A DNA stretch of 64,000 bases from Cristatella mucedo (lineage: Eukaryota > Bryozoa > Phylactolaemata > Cristatellidae): NCBI GenBank assembly GCA_009760855.2, contig WPIO01000047.1:2868001-2932000 (forward strand), read 5' to 3'. A model generated the notes under the pieces. The model was not told the origin of the DNA. It saw nothing but the letters and a program-made list of their open reading frames with translations, and searched no databases. This document shows positions 1-51,763 of the stretch, one piece after another; position 1 is the first letter of the stretch, and every line of letters begins with the position of its first letter. Position numbers and translations under genes: made by a program.

Positions 1-40138
<40,138 letters not shown>

Positions 40139-40632
40139 GCAGCGTCTGGCGTCGGAGCGAGCCGAGTTTGTTCCCGCGCTCCGACACATTCAGCCGCCTG
40201 GCGCCGCCGACCACCATTCAGGCCCCCTCCCCCCCCCCCCCGGCGTCGCCTGCCAAAGTCGTCTGCACCGGCGGCGCTAGCTAGGCAGAGAGCCAGAGGA
40301 CGCCAGAAGCGGCGATGACTAGCTGCATGTCAACGGCTTGGCCTGAGAGCGGCTAGCGTTGCTCGCCCGATGCCGAACTCTCGAGCGGGCCATCGGAGCG
40401 AGCTGCTGCGGGTGTGGCTCGCGCCTAGCCATTTGCGGACTGACTTCCTGCTCCCTTGCTGCAGCCATTGAGTGATTTCGAGCATCGGCCTCTCACGGCG
40501 GCGGCGGCGGCGGCGTTATTGTAGCAATACACCGGAGCGTTGCTGCCGGTGAGCCGCTCCACCGCTTGCACTCTGCAGCCTGGACGAGCGTACGTAAGGT
40601 CAGCGAAAGCACCGAAGACATGTGCGTATATT

Positions 40633-40761
<129 letters not shown>

Positions 40762-41531
40762 TGTGTACGTATTGAGTTACGAGATCGATGCACAGAATTT
40801 GAGAGTCCTGCCAGCTGAGATTAGTCAAAAAGGAAGAAATCAGGGCAGCAGCTGGCTCAAAGGTTAGATGCTTCGACTTCCTCGTTTGCCTTAATGCGGA
40901 GTTCGCAAAAGCTTGGTCATATCATTGAGCATTGACTGGAAACTTAAATCGTAGCTACCAGGCATTGGCATAATGCAGCTGCCAGGTCTGACAGTCTCGG
41001 GCAAAATACCGTTAGACGTGTCTGCTCTCGTCGAATTGTATCGCCATGGTCGAGTGTCAAGCTTCGAGCAGCAAGGTATGCTATCATCAAAACTCGATTC
41101 AAAGGACATTGTACACAGCAGCATAATCAGAAGTTCCAGAACACCGCCGTATTTCTAAGTGGATTTATTTCTGACCGACAATATTGGGCTCGGCGATAGC
41201 ACTTATTGGTGATAAAAGATGGAAGTGAGACAGATGAACTGTGAAGGCTTCAACAAGAAAAAGTTGTTGGACCAAATTGACATTGCCAATGAAGGTGACA
41301 CCATATATATTTTAATTCTAGTAGAAATCCGTTTCTCTCCAAAACACTAGATAACGTATCTAAGTAAAATACCTAATATTGTTACTCACAAGCACACAGA
41401 CGACATTTTACGTGTATAAAGTATATGCACTGGAGATAAGACACGGGGACCTTCAATGCTTACGCGTACAGTTGTGCATCTACGGGCATATTTGTAACTA
41501 GATATTTGCATTATAAGGGCAGGTTAGCTAC

Positions 41532-41537
41532 AATAAA
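41532..41537 (+). terminator. Candidate polyadenylation signal AATAAA
   Basis: An AATAAA hexamer about 1.4 kb past the receptor stop codon. It is a candidate only; transcript data would be needed to assign it. Confidence 0.2.
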
Positions 41538-41540
41538 TCC

Positions 41541-42339
41541 GCCTACTCCTGCCCACCGTTACCTAAACATACCCTATAGGTCACCTAGCGGTAGATTATA
41601 AACAGACACAGCCACTGATGATGCATTTGTGTATAGAGTGGTAAGCGGCCGGTAATCTCGTCCTCATTTGATTTATCGGGCTCTCTTCCTCAGTTAGCCC
41701 ACGCTGTAGGAGCGTTATCGATAGGGAACAGCTGAGTAAGTAGTTTACTTGTTTAAGTGGCTCAAAATCAGGCTATGCTATTTCGGCTGGCAAAGCATTT
41801 CGGGCTTTACTTAAAATGGAGCAAATGGCTGCAAGTGTTTGCAGTTACTTATAGGGACAGCTAAGCTTGGTAATAGATTCTAGCGAGAGACGTGTGAAGG
41901 AGTTCACTCAAGGAGTGAGCGCGTTCGCACAGCTGAGCTACAACTATAATGAAGAGATTTACAAGTGGTGGCTCAACATATAAATCGATTCCTGCTTGGT
42001 AAGGAGCTGTGTTTATCGAAAAGAATTAGTGAGTTGTTGTATAGTTGCAAAGTTCGCGACGGAAGAGCCTAGCAGAAGATTTCTGTACTGACAGTGAAGG
42101 TCGTATTGCACTACCAGAAAAATCTGCAGGGTGTGAGGTACACAAGTCGATCACGGAGAGGATATCCATCGAAAAACTGGTTAGAAGTACGGGCGGGATA
42201 ACCACAATATTGAGCTTCAACTAGCTGCCCGTGTAAGTAAAATTTGAACACTCGCTGATTCAATAGCCGAATTAAAAAGTGATAATGGGGCCTAAATGGC
42301 TTGCAGGGGTTCAAATCCAATCTCAGTGGGAGACTTCAG
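41541..42339. other. Intergenic, no recognised element
   Basis: Between the receptor 3' region and a LINE A copy. No domain or repeat signature seen. Confidence 0.4.
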
Positions 42340-43597
42340 AGTATTGATGTGAATGGACAAAAATTATCAGAGAACCTCTGAAATACTGGTTACCTCAGGG
42401 CTCCGTGCTTGGTCAAGTTGTTTTCACGCTTTATACACTCCCTCTTGCCGTCCGTTTTCACGCTTTACACACTCCCTTGGGATTGCCAAATTCAATCAAG
42501 GCTTTCACCTCTATACGGATGACACTCAGTTGTACCTTTGCTTTTATCCTACCCAGCCCTTGAGCTCTTCAAATTCTCTCAACTCCCTTGCTGCATGTAT
42601 TGATGCATCCACTCATAGGTGTCAGCAAATTTTCTTAAATTGAATGATGATTAAACCAACTTACTAGTTATTGGCAAACAAAGTGTCATACAGAAGCTGG
42701 AAAAGCTAAGGCTCAAAATCGGCCTGCCAGCATATCTGCTGTTGAATCTGCACGAAATCTAGGTGTCACGTTCCAAAGTGGCCTTTCATTAGACGACCAC
42801 ATCAGCTCCACAATCAGGTCTGCCTACTTTCATATACATAATATTGCTGAAGTTTGCGGTTCTGTAGATAGGGATACCACATCTAAATTGGACCATGCAT
42901 TTCTAGCATCCGTCTTGAACTCTGCAACTCACTGCTTGCTGGTCTACAGGCCTGTGCACTCCACTCAGGAACGTATAGTTGGTGCGAAACTCTGCAGCTA
43001 GGCTCGTCTGTCGTGAGCGTTGCAGTTGCATCATCAGACCATTTCTCGCCGACCTGCACTGGCAACCAGTCAAGCAACGGATCAACTTTATGGTTTTGTC
43101 GCTCATTTTCAGGTCCCTTCATTCTGTGGCTCCAGCCTGCCTATCAGATCTACTGCCCCACGAGGCTAAGCACCGTACCACCCACTTTTCGGAATCTAAA
43201 TGTTTACCTATAAATCGTAAAAACCTCAAGTCCTTGGAAGACCGTGACCTTCGTCCGTATACTCCCAAAGCCCGGAACTCACTTCCGACTTACATCCCGA
43301 CATCTCCTGACCTGTCCACATTTAAAAAGAAAATGAAAATATCTATTTATGACAGCTTTTAGTGGGTCCCTGTGATTCGTCCTTTATGTGCTCATGCATG
43401 CTGACACTAGGCATGCTGCCACTAATCATACTTGCATGCTGACCCTGTAAATGTCACCCCTAATCATGTTATTCTTGTTATTTATTTAGCATGCTACCAC
43501 TAACCATTCGATCCTGCTTCTTTTTTATCAATTGTTAAGCGCCTAGAAAGAGATTCAGTTCTCTGGTGGCGCTTTATCAAATGTATTATTATTATTC
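42340..43597 (+). mobile_element. LINE A copy including RT catalytic box
   Basis: Frames read PQGSVLGQVVFTLYTLPL, FHLYTDDTQLYLCF (YTDD variant of the RT catalytic box), then the usual LVCRERCSCIIRPFLADLHW and LSLIFRSLHSVAPACLSDLL, with a short internal duplication near 42420-42480 (TTTTCACGCTTTATACACTC repeated). It ends AGAGATTCAGTTCTCTGGTG and an ATT repeat. Confidence 0.82.
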
Positions 43598-44202
43598 GTA
43601 TCAACCCCCTCACCTGCTTGCGAGGACCAATAACATTTCGCTTGCAGCAGAAGTGGCACTCCGAACCTAGGTGAGTCTTAAAGTGCGGGCACCTGACCTC
43701 TCGCACTTTAGGTATGCTGAAAAAGAGGCATGTGAAATTGAATAGTCATAGCATGCACAATTTCAGGACGCATAAGCGCGAAATGAACAGTTGCTTCGAA
43801 CACCAAAGATAATATGATGAGAAGTGAATTTTTTATCTTCTTTTCTAATGTCAAATCAGAAGATGACGGGACGTCGACCATTAGTAAGCTCCAGAGCATA
43901 GGAATTGAAACAATGTCTCTAACGAACTTACAGTTCATTAGAGCTGCATTTGAACGACTGCAGTCACTGGATCAAGTGATTTAATGCGAATCCTGATTGT
44001 TAAGTACTTTAGAGGGGTAGACCGGAGCAAGAGGAAAAGGAGGAACACTAAGGGGGGATGTCAGGCAATGCGACAGCATTCAGAAGTTTATATGCGGGTT
44101 CATGAGACGCAAGTGCAGGTTGGGGAAATTTTAATCTGACATTTGCCTAGTTCAAGACAGGCCAGCCGAGCTGCAATGCTTTCCATTAACCGTAAGAGTA
44201 AT

Positions 44203-45065
44203 AATAATAACGCATTTATTCTAGCGCCCTAAAATAACTCAATTTTTCCATGCACTTTACATTTGCTTTAAATCAAGTGTGACTGTATGGTCAGCGGTAG
44301 CATGCAGAATAAACAAACAAGTATAACATGGTTAGGCGTAACATGCACAGGATCAGCATAAAAATTTGGTTATTTGCAGCATGGATAGTGGCAGCATTCA
44401 TAAGATTACAAAGGACGAATGACATGGACCCACTGAATGCTGTGATACATACATGCGTTTTAGTTTTTTTTAATGTAGACAAGTCAGGAGATGTGATGCA
44501 AGTCGGAAGTGAGTTCCAGGCTTTGGGAGCATACGAACTATAGGCATGATCTCCAAAGGACTTGAGGTTTGTGCGAGGTATAGGTAAAAAACAGTTAGAT
44601 TCCGAAAAGCGGGTGATACGGTGCTTTGACTCTTGGGGCGGGAGATCTGATAGGTATGATGGAGCCAAAGAATGAAGTGACCTAAAAGTGAGTGGCAAAA
44701 CCTAGAAGTTGGTACGTTGCTTGACTCGAAGACAGTTCAGGTCACGAGAAGTGGTGTGATGTCGCAACTGCGACGCTCACGACAGACAAGCATAGCTGCA
44801 GAGTTTTGCACCAGCTTTAAGCAACTGATTGCACATGCTGGTACAACAGCAAGCAGTGCGGAAGTCAAGCGTTATGTCAGAAGTGTATGGACCTATTTAG
44901 ATGTGGTATCCCTATCTAAAAAATCGCGAATTTAAGCAATATTATGTATCTGAAAGTAATCAGACCTGACTGCGGAGATGATGTGGTCGTCTAATGAAAG
45001 GCCACTTTGGAACGCGACACCTAGATTTTGTGCAGGTTCAACAGTAGATATGCTGGCAGAGCTGA
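44203..45065 (-). mobile_element. LINE A copy, left half of a head-to-head pair
   Basis: Minus strand, ATT tail at 44203, then the 3' UTR and C-terminal coding region (RSLHSLAPSYLSDLPPQESK), running to about 45065 where a plus-strand copy begins. Confidence 0.78.
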
Positions 45066-46668
45066 GGCTTTAGTCAAATCACTATTCAAGAAAGCAACAC
45101 GAGACAAATAGAACTTGAGCAACATCCACTCAGTCTCCCTTCTACCTTTCCTATCGCAGACGATGGAAAGATTCGTGGCAGACCAGTTGTATTCATATAT
45201 TAAAGCTTCAAGCGTTGCTAGTAAGTTCCAGTCTGGTTTTTCGAGCTAATCACTCCGCAGAGTCAGCATTGACTCGGGTGTATAACAACGTACTTAGGAA
45301 TGCAGACTTATGCAGAGTATCTCTGCTTGCTTTGCTCCATCTTTCGGCAGCTTTCTATACTATCGATCTTCAAGGCCTTCTCGAGATCCTCTCATCTCGC
45401 GTGGGCATCATTGGCACAGCACTACAGTGGTTCGGGTTTTATCTCACTCGGAGGCTGCAAGCAACAATGTGAATGAACAGACAGCATTCGAGGCATTACT
45501 GAAGTACTGTGTACCTCTGGGATCTGTTATTGGTCCGTTTATTTTCACGGTTTTTACTTTTCTCTTTCCAACTTGATTGCCGGGCACAAACTAGGCTTCC
45601 ACTTCCATGGATTACACTCAGCTTTACAATAGCTTTGATCACTCCCAGCCCTCGAGCAAGTCCAATTCTCCCAATTTCCTAGACGTATGTATAGATAGCA
45701 TACGAAGAGAATATCAGCAAACTATTTTAATTAACTGAAGATAAATTCAACTTACTAGTTCTGGGCAAACCAAGGATGATTCATGTATTGGGAAGGTTAG
45801 ACCTCACAATCAGCTCTGTCAGCATACATCCGATTGAGTCTGCACGAAATCTAGACGTGCTGCTCCACAGTGACCTTTCATTAGACGACCACATCAGTTC
45901 CATCGTCAAGTCTGACAAATTTCAGCTACATAACATTGCTACTTAAGTTCGGGCTTTCTTAGACAAGGATACTACACCCATGCATTTGTGACATACCGTC
46001 TCGACATCCGCATCTTACTGTTTGCTGCTCGAACGGTCTGTGCAATCAAGTTCTTACAGCTGGTACAAAACTCTGCAGTTTTGCTTGTCTGTAGTTTGCG
46101 TCGAAATGGCCACGTCACACCAGTTCTCGCAGACCTGCACTGGCTTGCTGTCAAGAAGAGCAGTTACTTCAAGGTCTGTCGCTTTATTTTAGGTCCCATC
46201 ATTCTTTGGCTCCAGCCTTCTATCAGATCTACTCCCCGCCTTGCTAGTTAGCGTACCACCAAACTTTTCAAATAAAATTGGTATAGCTACACATCGCACA
46301 AAAATCACATCTTTTTTCAATCGTACCTTTAATTGGTATGCTCCCAAAGCCTTGAACTCACTTCAGACTGACGTCACAAGATTCCCTGACTTGACGAGAA
46401 CTAAAGAGCAGCTAAAAACGCATCTAAATACGACAACATTTAATTGATCCTTGGGATTCGTGCTTTGTATGCTTATGCATTCTGGCACTGTGCATGCTGC
46501 CATTAACCATCTTTATATTTGGAGCCTGTCCGTGTTACCTCTACATGTGTTATGCTCGTTGACATCGAGCATGCTGCCACTAAAGATTCAATCGTCCTTC
46601 ATTTACAGCCAATTTAAATTGCCTAGAAAGAGATTGAGTTCAGTGAGGGCACTTCAAATGTAACAACA
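45066..46668 (+). mobile_element. LINE A copy, right half of a head-to-head pair, RT region
   Basis: Encodes ALVKSLFKKATRDK-NLSN, SLLPFLSQTMERFVADQLYS, NHSAESALTRVYNNVL, LLHLSAAFYTIDLQGLLEIL and later the C-terminal region, with many frame breaks; ends AGAGATTGAGTTCAGTGAGG. It is the longest LINE A copy here (1.6 kb). Confidence 0.8.
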
Positions 46669-46740
46669 TTATTAAAACTATCAACTGCAGGCATACCGGG
46701 TGCATAGTGTTCGCACTTCAATTTCGCAATAAAATGTTCA

Positions 46741-46790
46741 GGGTTTAAGGGTTTGGGTTATGGGTTTGGGGGTTTAGGGTTAAGGGTTTA
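46741..46790 (+). repeat. Telomere-like degenerate repeat
   Basis: Seven G-rich units of the forms GGGTTTA, GGGTTTG, GGGTTAT and GGGTTA over 50 bp, starting about 70 bp after the end of a LINE A copy, in intergenic DNA. Confidence 0.75.
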
Positions 46791-47171
46791 CCCACGACCA
46801 GTGTAATAAATAGCAGGTGCTTTATTCCTCAAATAAGGCTAACTGTGAATAAATACATCAGCAGGGCTAATCAAAAATTCCCAGAGGATATCTTAGCGGT
46901 GTGATGTGAATTACGTTTTCTACCTTATGAAAACCAATAGTCGCTTATGCTTTGAATTTGCTTTACAGATCTCTCCGTATTAAATTCCTACTTTTGGAGG
47001 TACAAAAGAAGCTGCACATTACATAACTGCCGTTTGCAGGGTCTTGAAAAAATAACAACTATTTCAGTTGTGTCCCTAATGGAATGGGAATTACTCTAAA
47101 AGTAAAAATGGGTTATCAGGAGATGTGGAGTGTATTTATAGGCTATCTTGCTCAGTTTATAAAATTAAGAT

Positions 47172-47680
47172 TAATAATAACACATTTGTATAGCCCCCTC
47201 AGAGAACACGAATCTCTTTCTAGGCCCTTCCCAGTTGCTGCACAGAAAGCATTACCAAATGGTTGGTGGTAACATCCCCAAGCATCAGGCTCAATGTAAA
47301 CAGGCACATGCCCGTGATAGACGAATTCAAAAAGACCTACCAAATGCTGTAACGAAGAATTGCATTTTAAGCTTCTTTAAAATATCGTCATGTCAGGTAA
47401 GGAACGACGTGATGTTCGTCGGTATTTGGTTCCAGGCGTATGGTGCACAGGAAATTAATTCACGGTCTTCAACGGTATTCGGGTTCTTGCGAAGTATGGC
47501 TATACGATTTGAGTCAGAATAACTAGTACGATTCTTCGCCTGGTTGGGAATCATTTCCGATAGGTATGCTGAAGTCAGAGAATAAAGGGACCTAAAAGTA
47601 AGCGGCAGAACCTTGAAATCGATGCACGGCTTGATTGGGAGTCAGTACAGATCGGCGAGAAGCGGTGTTATGTGGCAAAG
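47172..47680 (-). mobile_element. LINE A copy, 5'-truncated
   Basis: Minus strand: TATAGCCCCCTCAGAGAACA, GAATCTCTTTCTAGGCCC, then the 3' UTR and part of the coding region. Confidence 0.72.
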
Positions 47681-47685
47681 GCAAG

Positions 47686-47734
47686 GATAATAATAATAAA
47701 AATAATACATTTGATGTAGCGATCTCAGATAATT

Positions 47735-47825
<91 letters not shown>

Positions 47826-48690
47826 GTGCTTTACAATTGATGCAAAGGAAGCACGATCGAATGATTAGTGGTAGAATGCTCAATAAACAACAAGAATAAC
47901 ATGGTTAGGGCTGACATGCACAGGGTCAGCATGCAAGTTTGGTTAGTCGCAGCATGCACAGTGTCAGCAAGCATAAGCAGATAAAAGAAGAATGATAGGG
48001 ACCCACTAAATGCTGTCAGAAGTAGAAATTTTTTTAGTTTCTTTTTAAATGTGGACAAGCCAGGAGATGTTGAGACGCAAGTCGGGAGTGATTTCCAGAC
48101 TTTGAGAGAATACAAACTAAAGGCACGATTTCCAGGGGATTTGAGGTTTGTGCGAGGTAAAGGTGAACAGTTAGATTCCGAAAAGCGGGTGGTACGCTGA
48201 TTAGCCTGGTGGGGCAGTATATCTCATAGATAGGCTGGAGCCAAAGAATGGAGAGAGCTAAAAGTCAGTGAAGAAATCTTGAAGTCAATGCGTTGCCTAA
48301 CTGAATCTTGACAAGTAAACCTAGCTGCAGAGTTTTGCACGTAAGTGCCTGATTGTGCAGGCCGGCAGACCAGCAAGCAGTGAGTTACGGAAGTCGAGAC
48401 GGGATGTCACAAATGCATAGACCAGTTCTGACCGAGTACCTCTGTCAATGCAAGCCCAAATTTTTGCCATGTTATTTAATAAAAATTAGGCAGACTTCAC
48501 TGTGGAGCAAGCCGTCTAATGAAAGATCACTTTGTAACAGACATAGATTACGTGCATTTTCAACAGAAGATATGCTGGAGGAGCCAATTTTGGGTATTAG
48601 ATTTCCCCATTCTGAATCGCACTTAGTTTGATCATAACTAGAATGTTTGTTTTTTCTTCATTCAATTTAAGAAAGTTAGCATTATTCAGA
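47686..48690 (-). mobile_element. LINE A copy carrying a CT microsatellite in its 3' UTR
   Basis: Minus strand from an ATT-rich tail, through the expanded CT repeat (47738-47824), TAGTGCTTTACAATTGATGC, the 3' UTR and the coding region (WKSLPTCVSTSPGLSTFKKK) up to sequence before the SLDD motif. Confidence 0.8.
47738..47824. repeat. CT microsatellite inside a LINE A copy
   Basis: About 43 CT units where other LINE A copies read AATCTCTTTCTAGGCGC. Confidence 0.92.
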
Positions 48691-49429
48691 ACCAATCTCT
48701 TGCAAGAAATAGAGCTTGCTAGACACACACCTCCTTAGGAATAACAATGAGCTGATTAGGTCTCAAGATATGCATAAAACACTTCAAATTCAGCGTTCCT
48801 CCAAAGAGCCATTGAAAAGACATATGATAAGGAGCCGCAATGTCACAGTGGGCACTTAAAGGAGTAAAACTTACTTAAAGGTAAGATCATAGAATTGTTA
48901 CTGGAATGCCTCCGGTTTTAGTAAACCATTTTGTGGGTATGCAAATTCAGAAGGTTTACATTAAATGAAGTATTTAACTCTGGGCTATAGGTGAGGTACA
49001 GCCTACAGCTGAATATATTAACTTTACCTGCACCTAAGTGTTATTTATGAGCTCAAAATCAGTCTATTCGTCAATAGCGATGTTTCATGGCTACTAAATA
49101 TGCAGCAGAACAATTACGATAGCCTTATTAATACAATCCATAATCTTATTAGTTAAATTAGCTTAGTCTCAGATGGGATAGATGCTATTTAAACTTCCTG
49201 CGTCGTTAAACTGCAAGTGACGATAGAAAAATCACAGTACCTGGAAATTTCCTTTGCTTTTATCACCGGCGTTTCACATTAATCGACGAATCAAGCCCAT
49301 CTTGTTAACATGGCTAAGGTCAATTCTGGCAGTCGCTGGTCAAAGTTTGAAAATACTAACGGGTGTACTGGAATTTCGGCATCAAATCACCATGCATTTC
49401 TCAAGAAATGCATTGAAACTAGCTCGGTC
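48691..49429. other. Intergenic, no recognised element
   Basis: AT-rich sequence upstream of the possible coding remnant; nothing identified. Confidence 0.4.
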
Positions 49430-50500
49430 TACTTCTGGCCGTCCGGTTGAGGACGTTCTCCCACCTGTAGCTCAAGCTCATCAGGTGAAGATATACTTTG
49501 CTCGTTCGGGATAACTCTATTCTGAGATATCTCAGCTAGCATATCTGGCGGTGGTGGGCTGTTGCCACCGACACATGAAAGACGGACTGCAAATGCCTTT
49601 GCAGTTCGGCCCACCATGACACCGACAGAATTTTTAGGTAAGAAGCTGTCGGTTCCGCTATCTTCAAGTAATCTGTCTTCAAGTCTCCTCTGCTGATCCA
49701 GAAACTGCCGGATTTGATCTAGAACATCCAACATTTACTCTTCGTGGCAAGCATTCTGCTAGTTTGTGAAATCTTTTGACTCTGCTGGAGCATGCTGGTC
49801 CGCCTGGCTGGCTTGGTCAGCAGTATCTCTCAGCTCCGTGTGCCTATCTAAGAATTCCCGAGTGCAAGCAGCGAAAATTTGAAAGTCAATCGTGCTTTCT
49901 TACGCGTAAGCGTGAGCAGTCCTTACTGCTTCCAGGACCTTTCGGCGGCATTCAGCTGTTTGGCCTTTGTCAACGTCGCGGCCTTCCAGGGCTTGTAGTT
50001 CGGCTTGTAGGCTCGCAGTGAAAACTGCACGAGCCAGCCTCGTGAGCTCGAAAAGTGAAGCCTCTTCTTTGTAGTCCATGCAGCTCCATGAAGCCAACTG
50101 ATTCCATTTGCTCTGTCCTCTGCTTCACGATAGTATGGACCAGAAATAGAAAGTGCTTTGCAGCCGATGCGGAGGCGACATTTCCAAGTATCTCGTGGCC
50201 ACCTTGGTTGGTGAACAAGGAAATAAATGCAGCCGATGTGGTGTGATTGAAGTTATGCAGCCTCGGGATCTGTGCTTAAATTCGCTTAAATTTTGAATAG
50301 CAAAGTTTTCCAGAAACCGTAGCTAAGGCAGCCGGCCTAGAAAATCCAGCATGACGATCTTCGACCTGATGATCTTGCAATCGGTGTGGTGGGGAGTTCA
50401 AAAAGCCGTGGCCATCATCTGCTTGCTCGCTTGAAACCGAAGTGCTCATAACCGACCCTGGAAGCTGGACCTTGCAGTGCAGCTTGAAAATTCCCACAAG
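49430..50500 (-). pseudogene. Possible decayed coding remnant of unknown origin
   Basis: Several overlapping minus-strand frames give protein-like, helix-rich text without LINE similarity: VLDQIRQFLDQQRRLEDRLL (49430-49734), then KEEASLFELTRLARAVFTAS and LQAELQALEGRDVDKGQTAE (49900-50097), and ILGNVASASAAKHFLFLVHT (49970-50218). A frameshift near 50080 would join the last two. It could be a retroelement gag or a broken host gene; I do not recognise a family. Confidence 0.25.
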
Positions 50501-50559
50501 AGAAATGCTGCTAGTAAATGCATCGAAGCACTGCCTCTCACTTTAAAAATCAATAAATC

Positions 50560-50735
50560 CTAGCTGACTAAACAGTCTCTTTTTGTATAGCAACAGAAGA
50601 GCCTTAACGGCTATCACCACCGCTTGCAGTGGCGATAAAGGATCGCCCACCTCAGGAATTGAACCCACGACCTCGGGAGCGAGGTCGTGAAAGCAACCGC
50701 CTTACTTAGTGTGCCATCACGGCTCACATCTTGAA
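50560..50735 (-). mobile_element. SINE1 copy, best preserved
   Basis: On the minus strand: AGCCGTGATGGCACACTAAG (A box), GGCGGTTGCTTTCACGACC, GTGGGTTCAATTCCTGAGG (B box), GCGATCCTTTATCGCC, GCAAGCGGTGGTGATAGCC, CTCTTCTGTTGCTATACAAA. About 175 bp, intergenic. Confidence 0.8.
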
Positions 50736-51670
50736 TTCTGAAAGAAATCTTTCCACTGGCACAGGTCTGTTGATGGCTCGCCTCATCTTCGTCAATTTAA
50801 TGTCGCCCTGCGTGGGTGAGATCAGCTTCTCTGGAGCTTAATTCGCCTCCGCCGGAATTCATCTCGCGCTTTCCAGCTCCAGCTACTCGCGAGGGTATCG
50901 CCTTCTAGGAAAGCCTGTATTTACTTGGCCTTCGAAGGCACGGCCAAGCCATTCGCTGCTGCACTAGCTTCCGAGCTCCGAATGAAAATTTTGAGCTGCG
51001 ATCGGCTATCGTACATCGGCGGCATTGTCGTAGAAACTGTCCTCTGCCGTAGTATTATTAGTTATAGTAGTATTACATAGTTGTATTGGGAAATCAATGG
51101 AAGCAAGAGGGCTAACGTAACCAGACTAGAGATCACCCTTTATCTCTCAAACAACGCATGTTCGTGTGCATACCGTACAAATACAGGTCTATCTGATTGT
51201 GCGTGCATTTGCGTGTGTGCTCACGCGTACGTGCCTGCATTAGGAGTGGAACGCGTTAACATGAGGCTCTCTCACTCGGCGGGGGGGGGGGCAATTTGGG
51301 TGGGAGGGGCCTGTGATGCGGTTTCCCTGGAAGAAGTCCAAAACCACATAGACTTCACTGGCGCCACTAGCAGTCCGGTTTAGAGTGCCGGGATGCTCGA
51401 ACCGACCTCGAATTTCGTAACTGACTTAAATGTAAGCACACGCAACAGCGCTTCGAATGCTACCCTTATGCAAGTGGGCGTGGAAGCAACGGCTCCCCTA
51501 CTTAAGGCATTTATTTAGGAGCTAAATAGGGTCATACAGATCATATAATTTATTTTAAATATAACTAATATAATTTATTTATTTGAATATGATATTCTCT
51601 AAGCTCTATGAATTAATATTTTACAAAATTATAGTGTCTATTAAGTCACTGCAGAGCAACACTTTCCAAT
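50736..51670. other. Upstream region of UTP15
   Basis: Contains a G-run near 51280-51291 and a TA-rich stretch near 51540. No TATA box at a convincing distance; promoter position unknown. Confidence 0.35.
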
Positions 51671-51763
51671 ATGGCGGCGGCCGCATTCAAGAAAGTCCAC
51701 GTTTTGTCGCATGGACGAGAAGTTGGCCTTACACCGGATGTATTATATTGGAAAGATTTCGAG
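51671..51763 (+). CDS. UTP15: UTP15 exon 1 (start codon)
   Basis: ATG followed by GCG-rich codons encodes 31 residues, MAAAAFKKVHVL to VLYWKDFE, ending in the donor gtaagc. The sequence around the ATG (caatATGGCGG) has the common ATGGCGGCGG form of housekeeping genes. The TP-D-LYW-(D/N) motif places it at the UTP15 N-terminus. Confidence 0.85.

Noticed and set aside
44203-46668. Twin-priming inversion of a single LINE
   Set aside because: Both halves carry their own 3' ATT tail, which a single twin-primed insertion would not give.
50640-50735. tRNA gene suggested by A and B boxes
   Set aside because: The sequence does not fold into a full cloverleaf by eye and recurs with a common tail at five sites, so it is SINE1.
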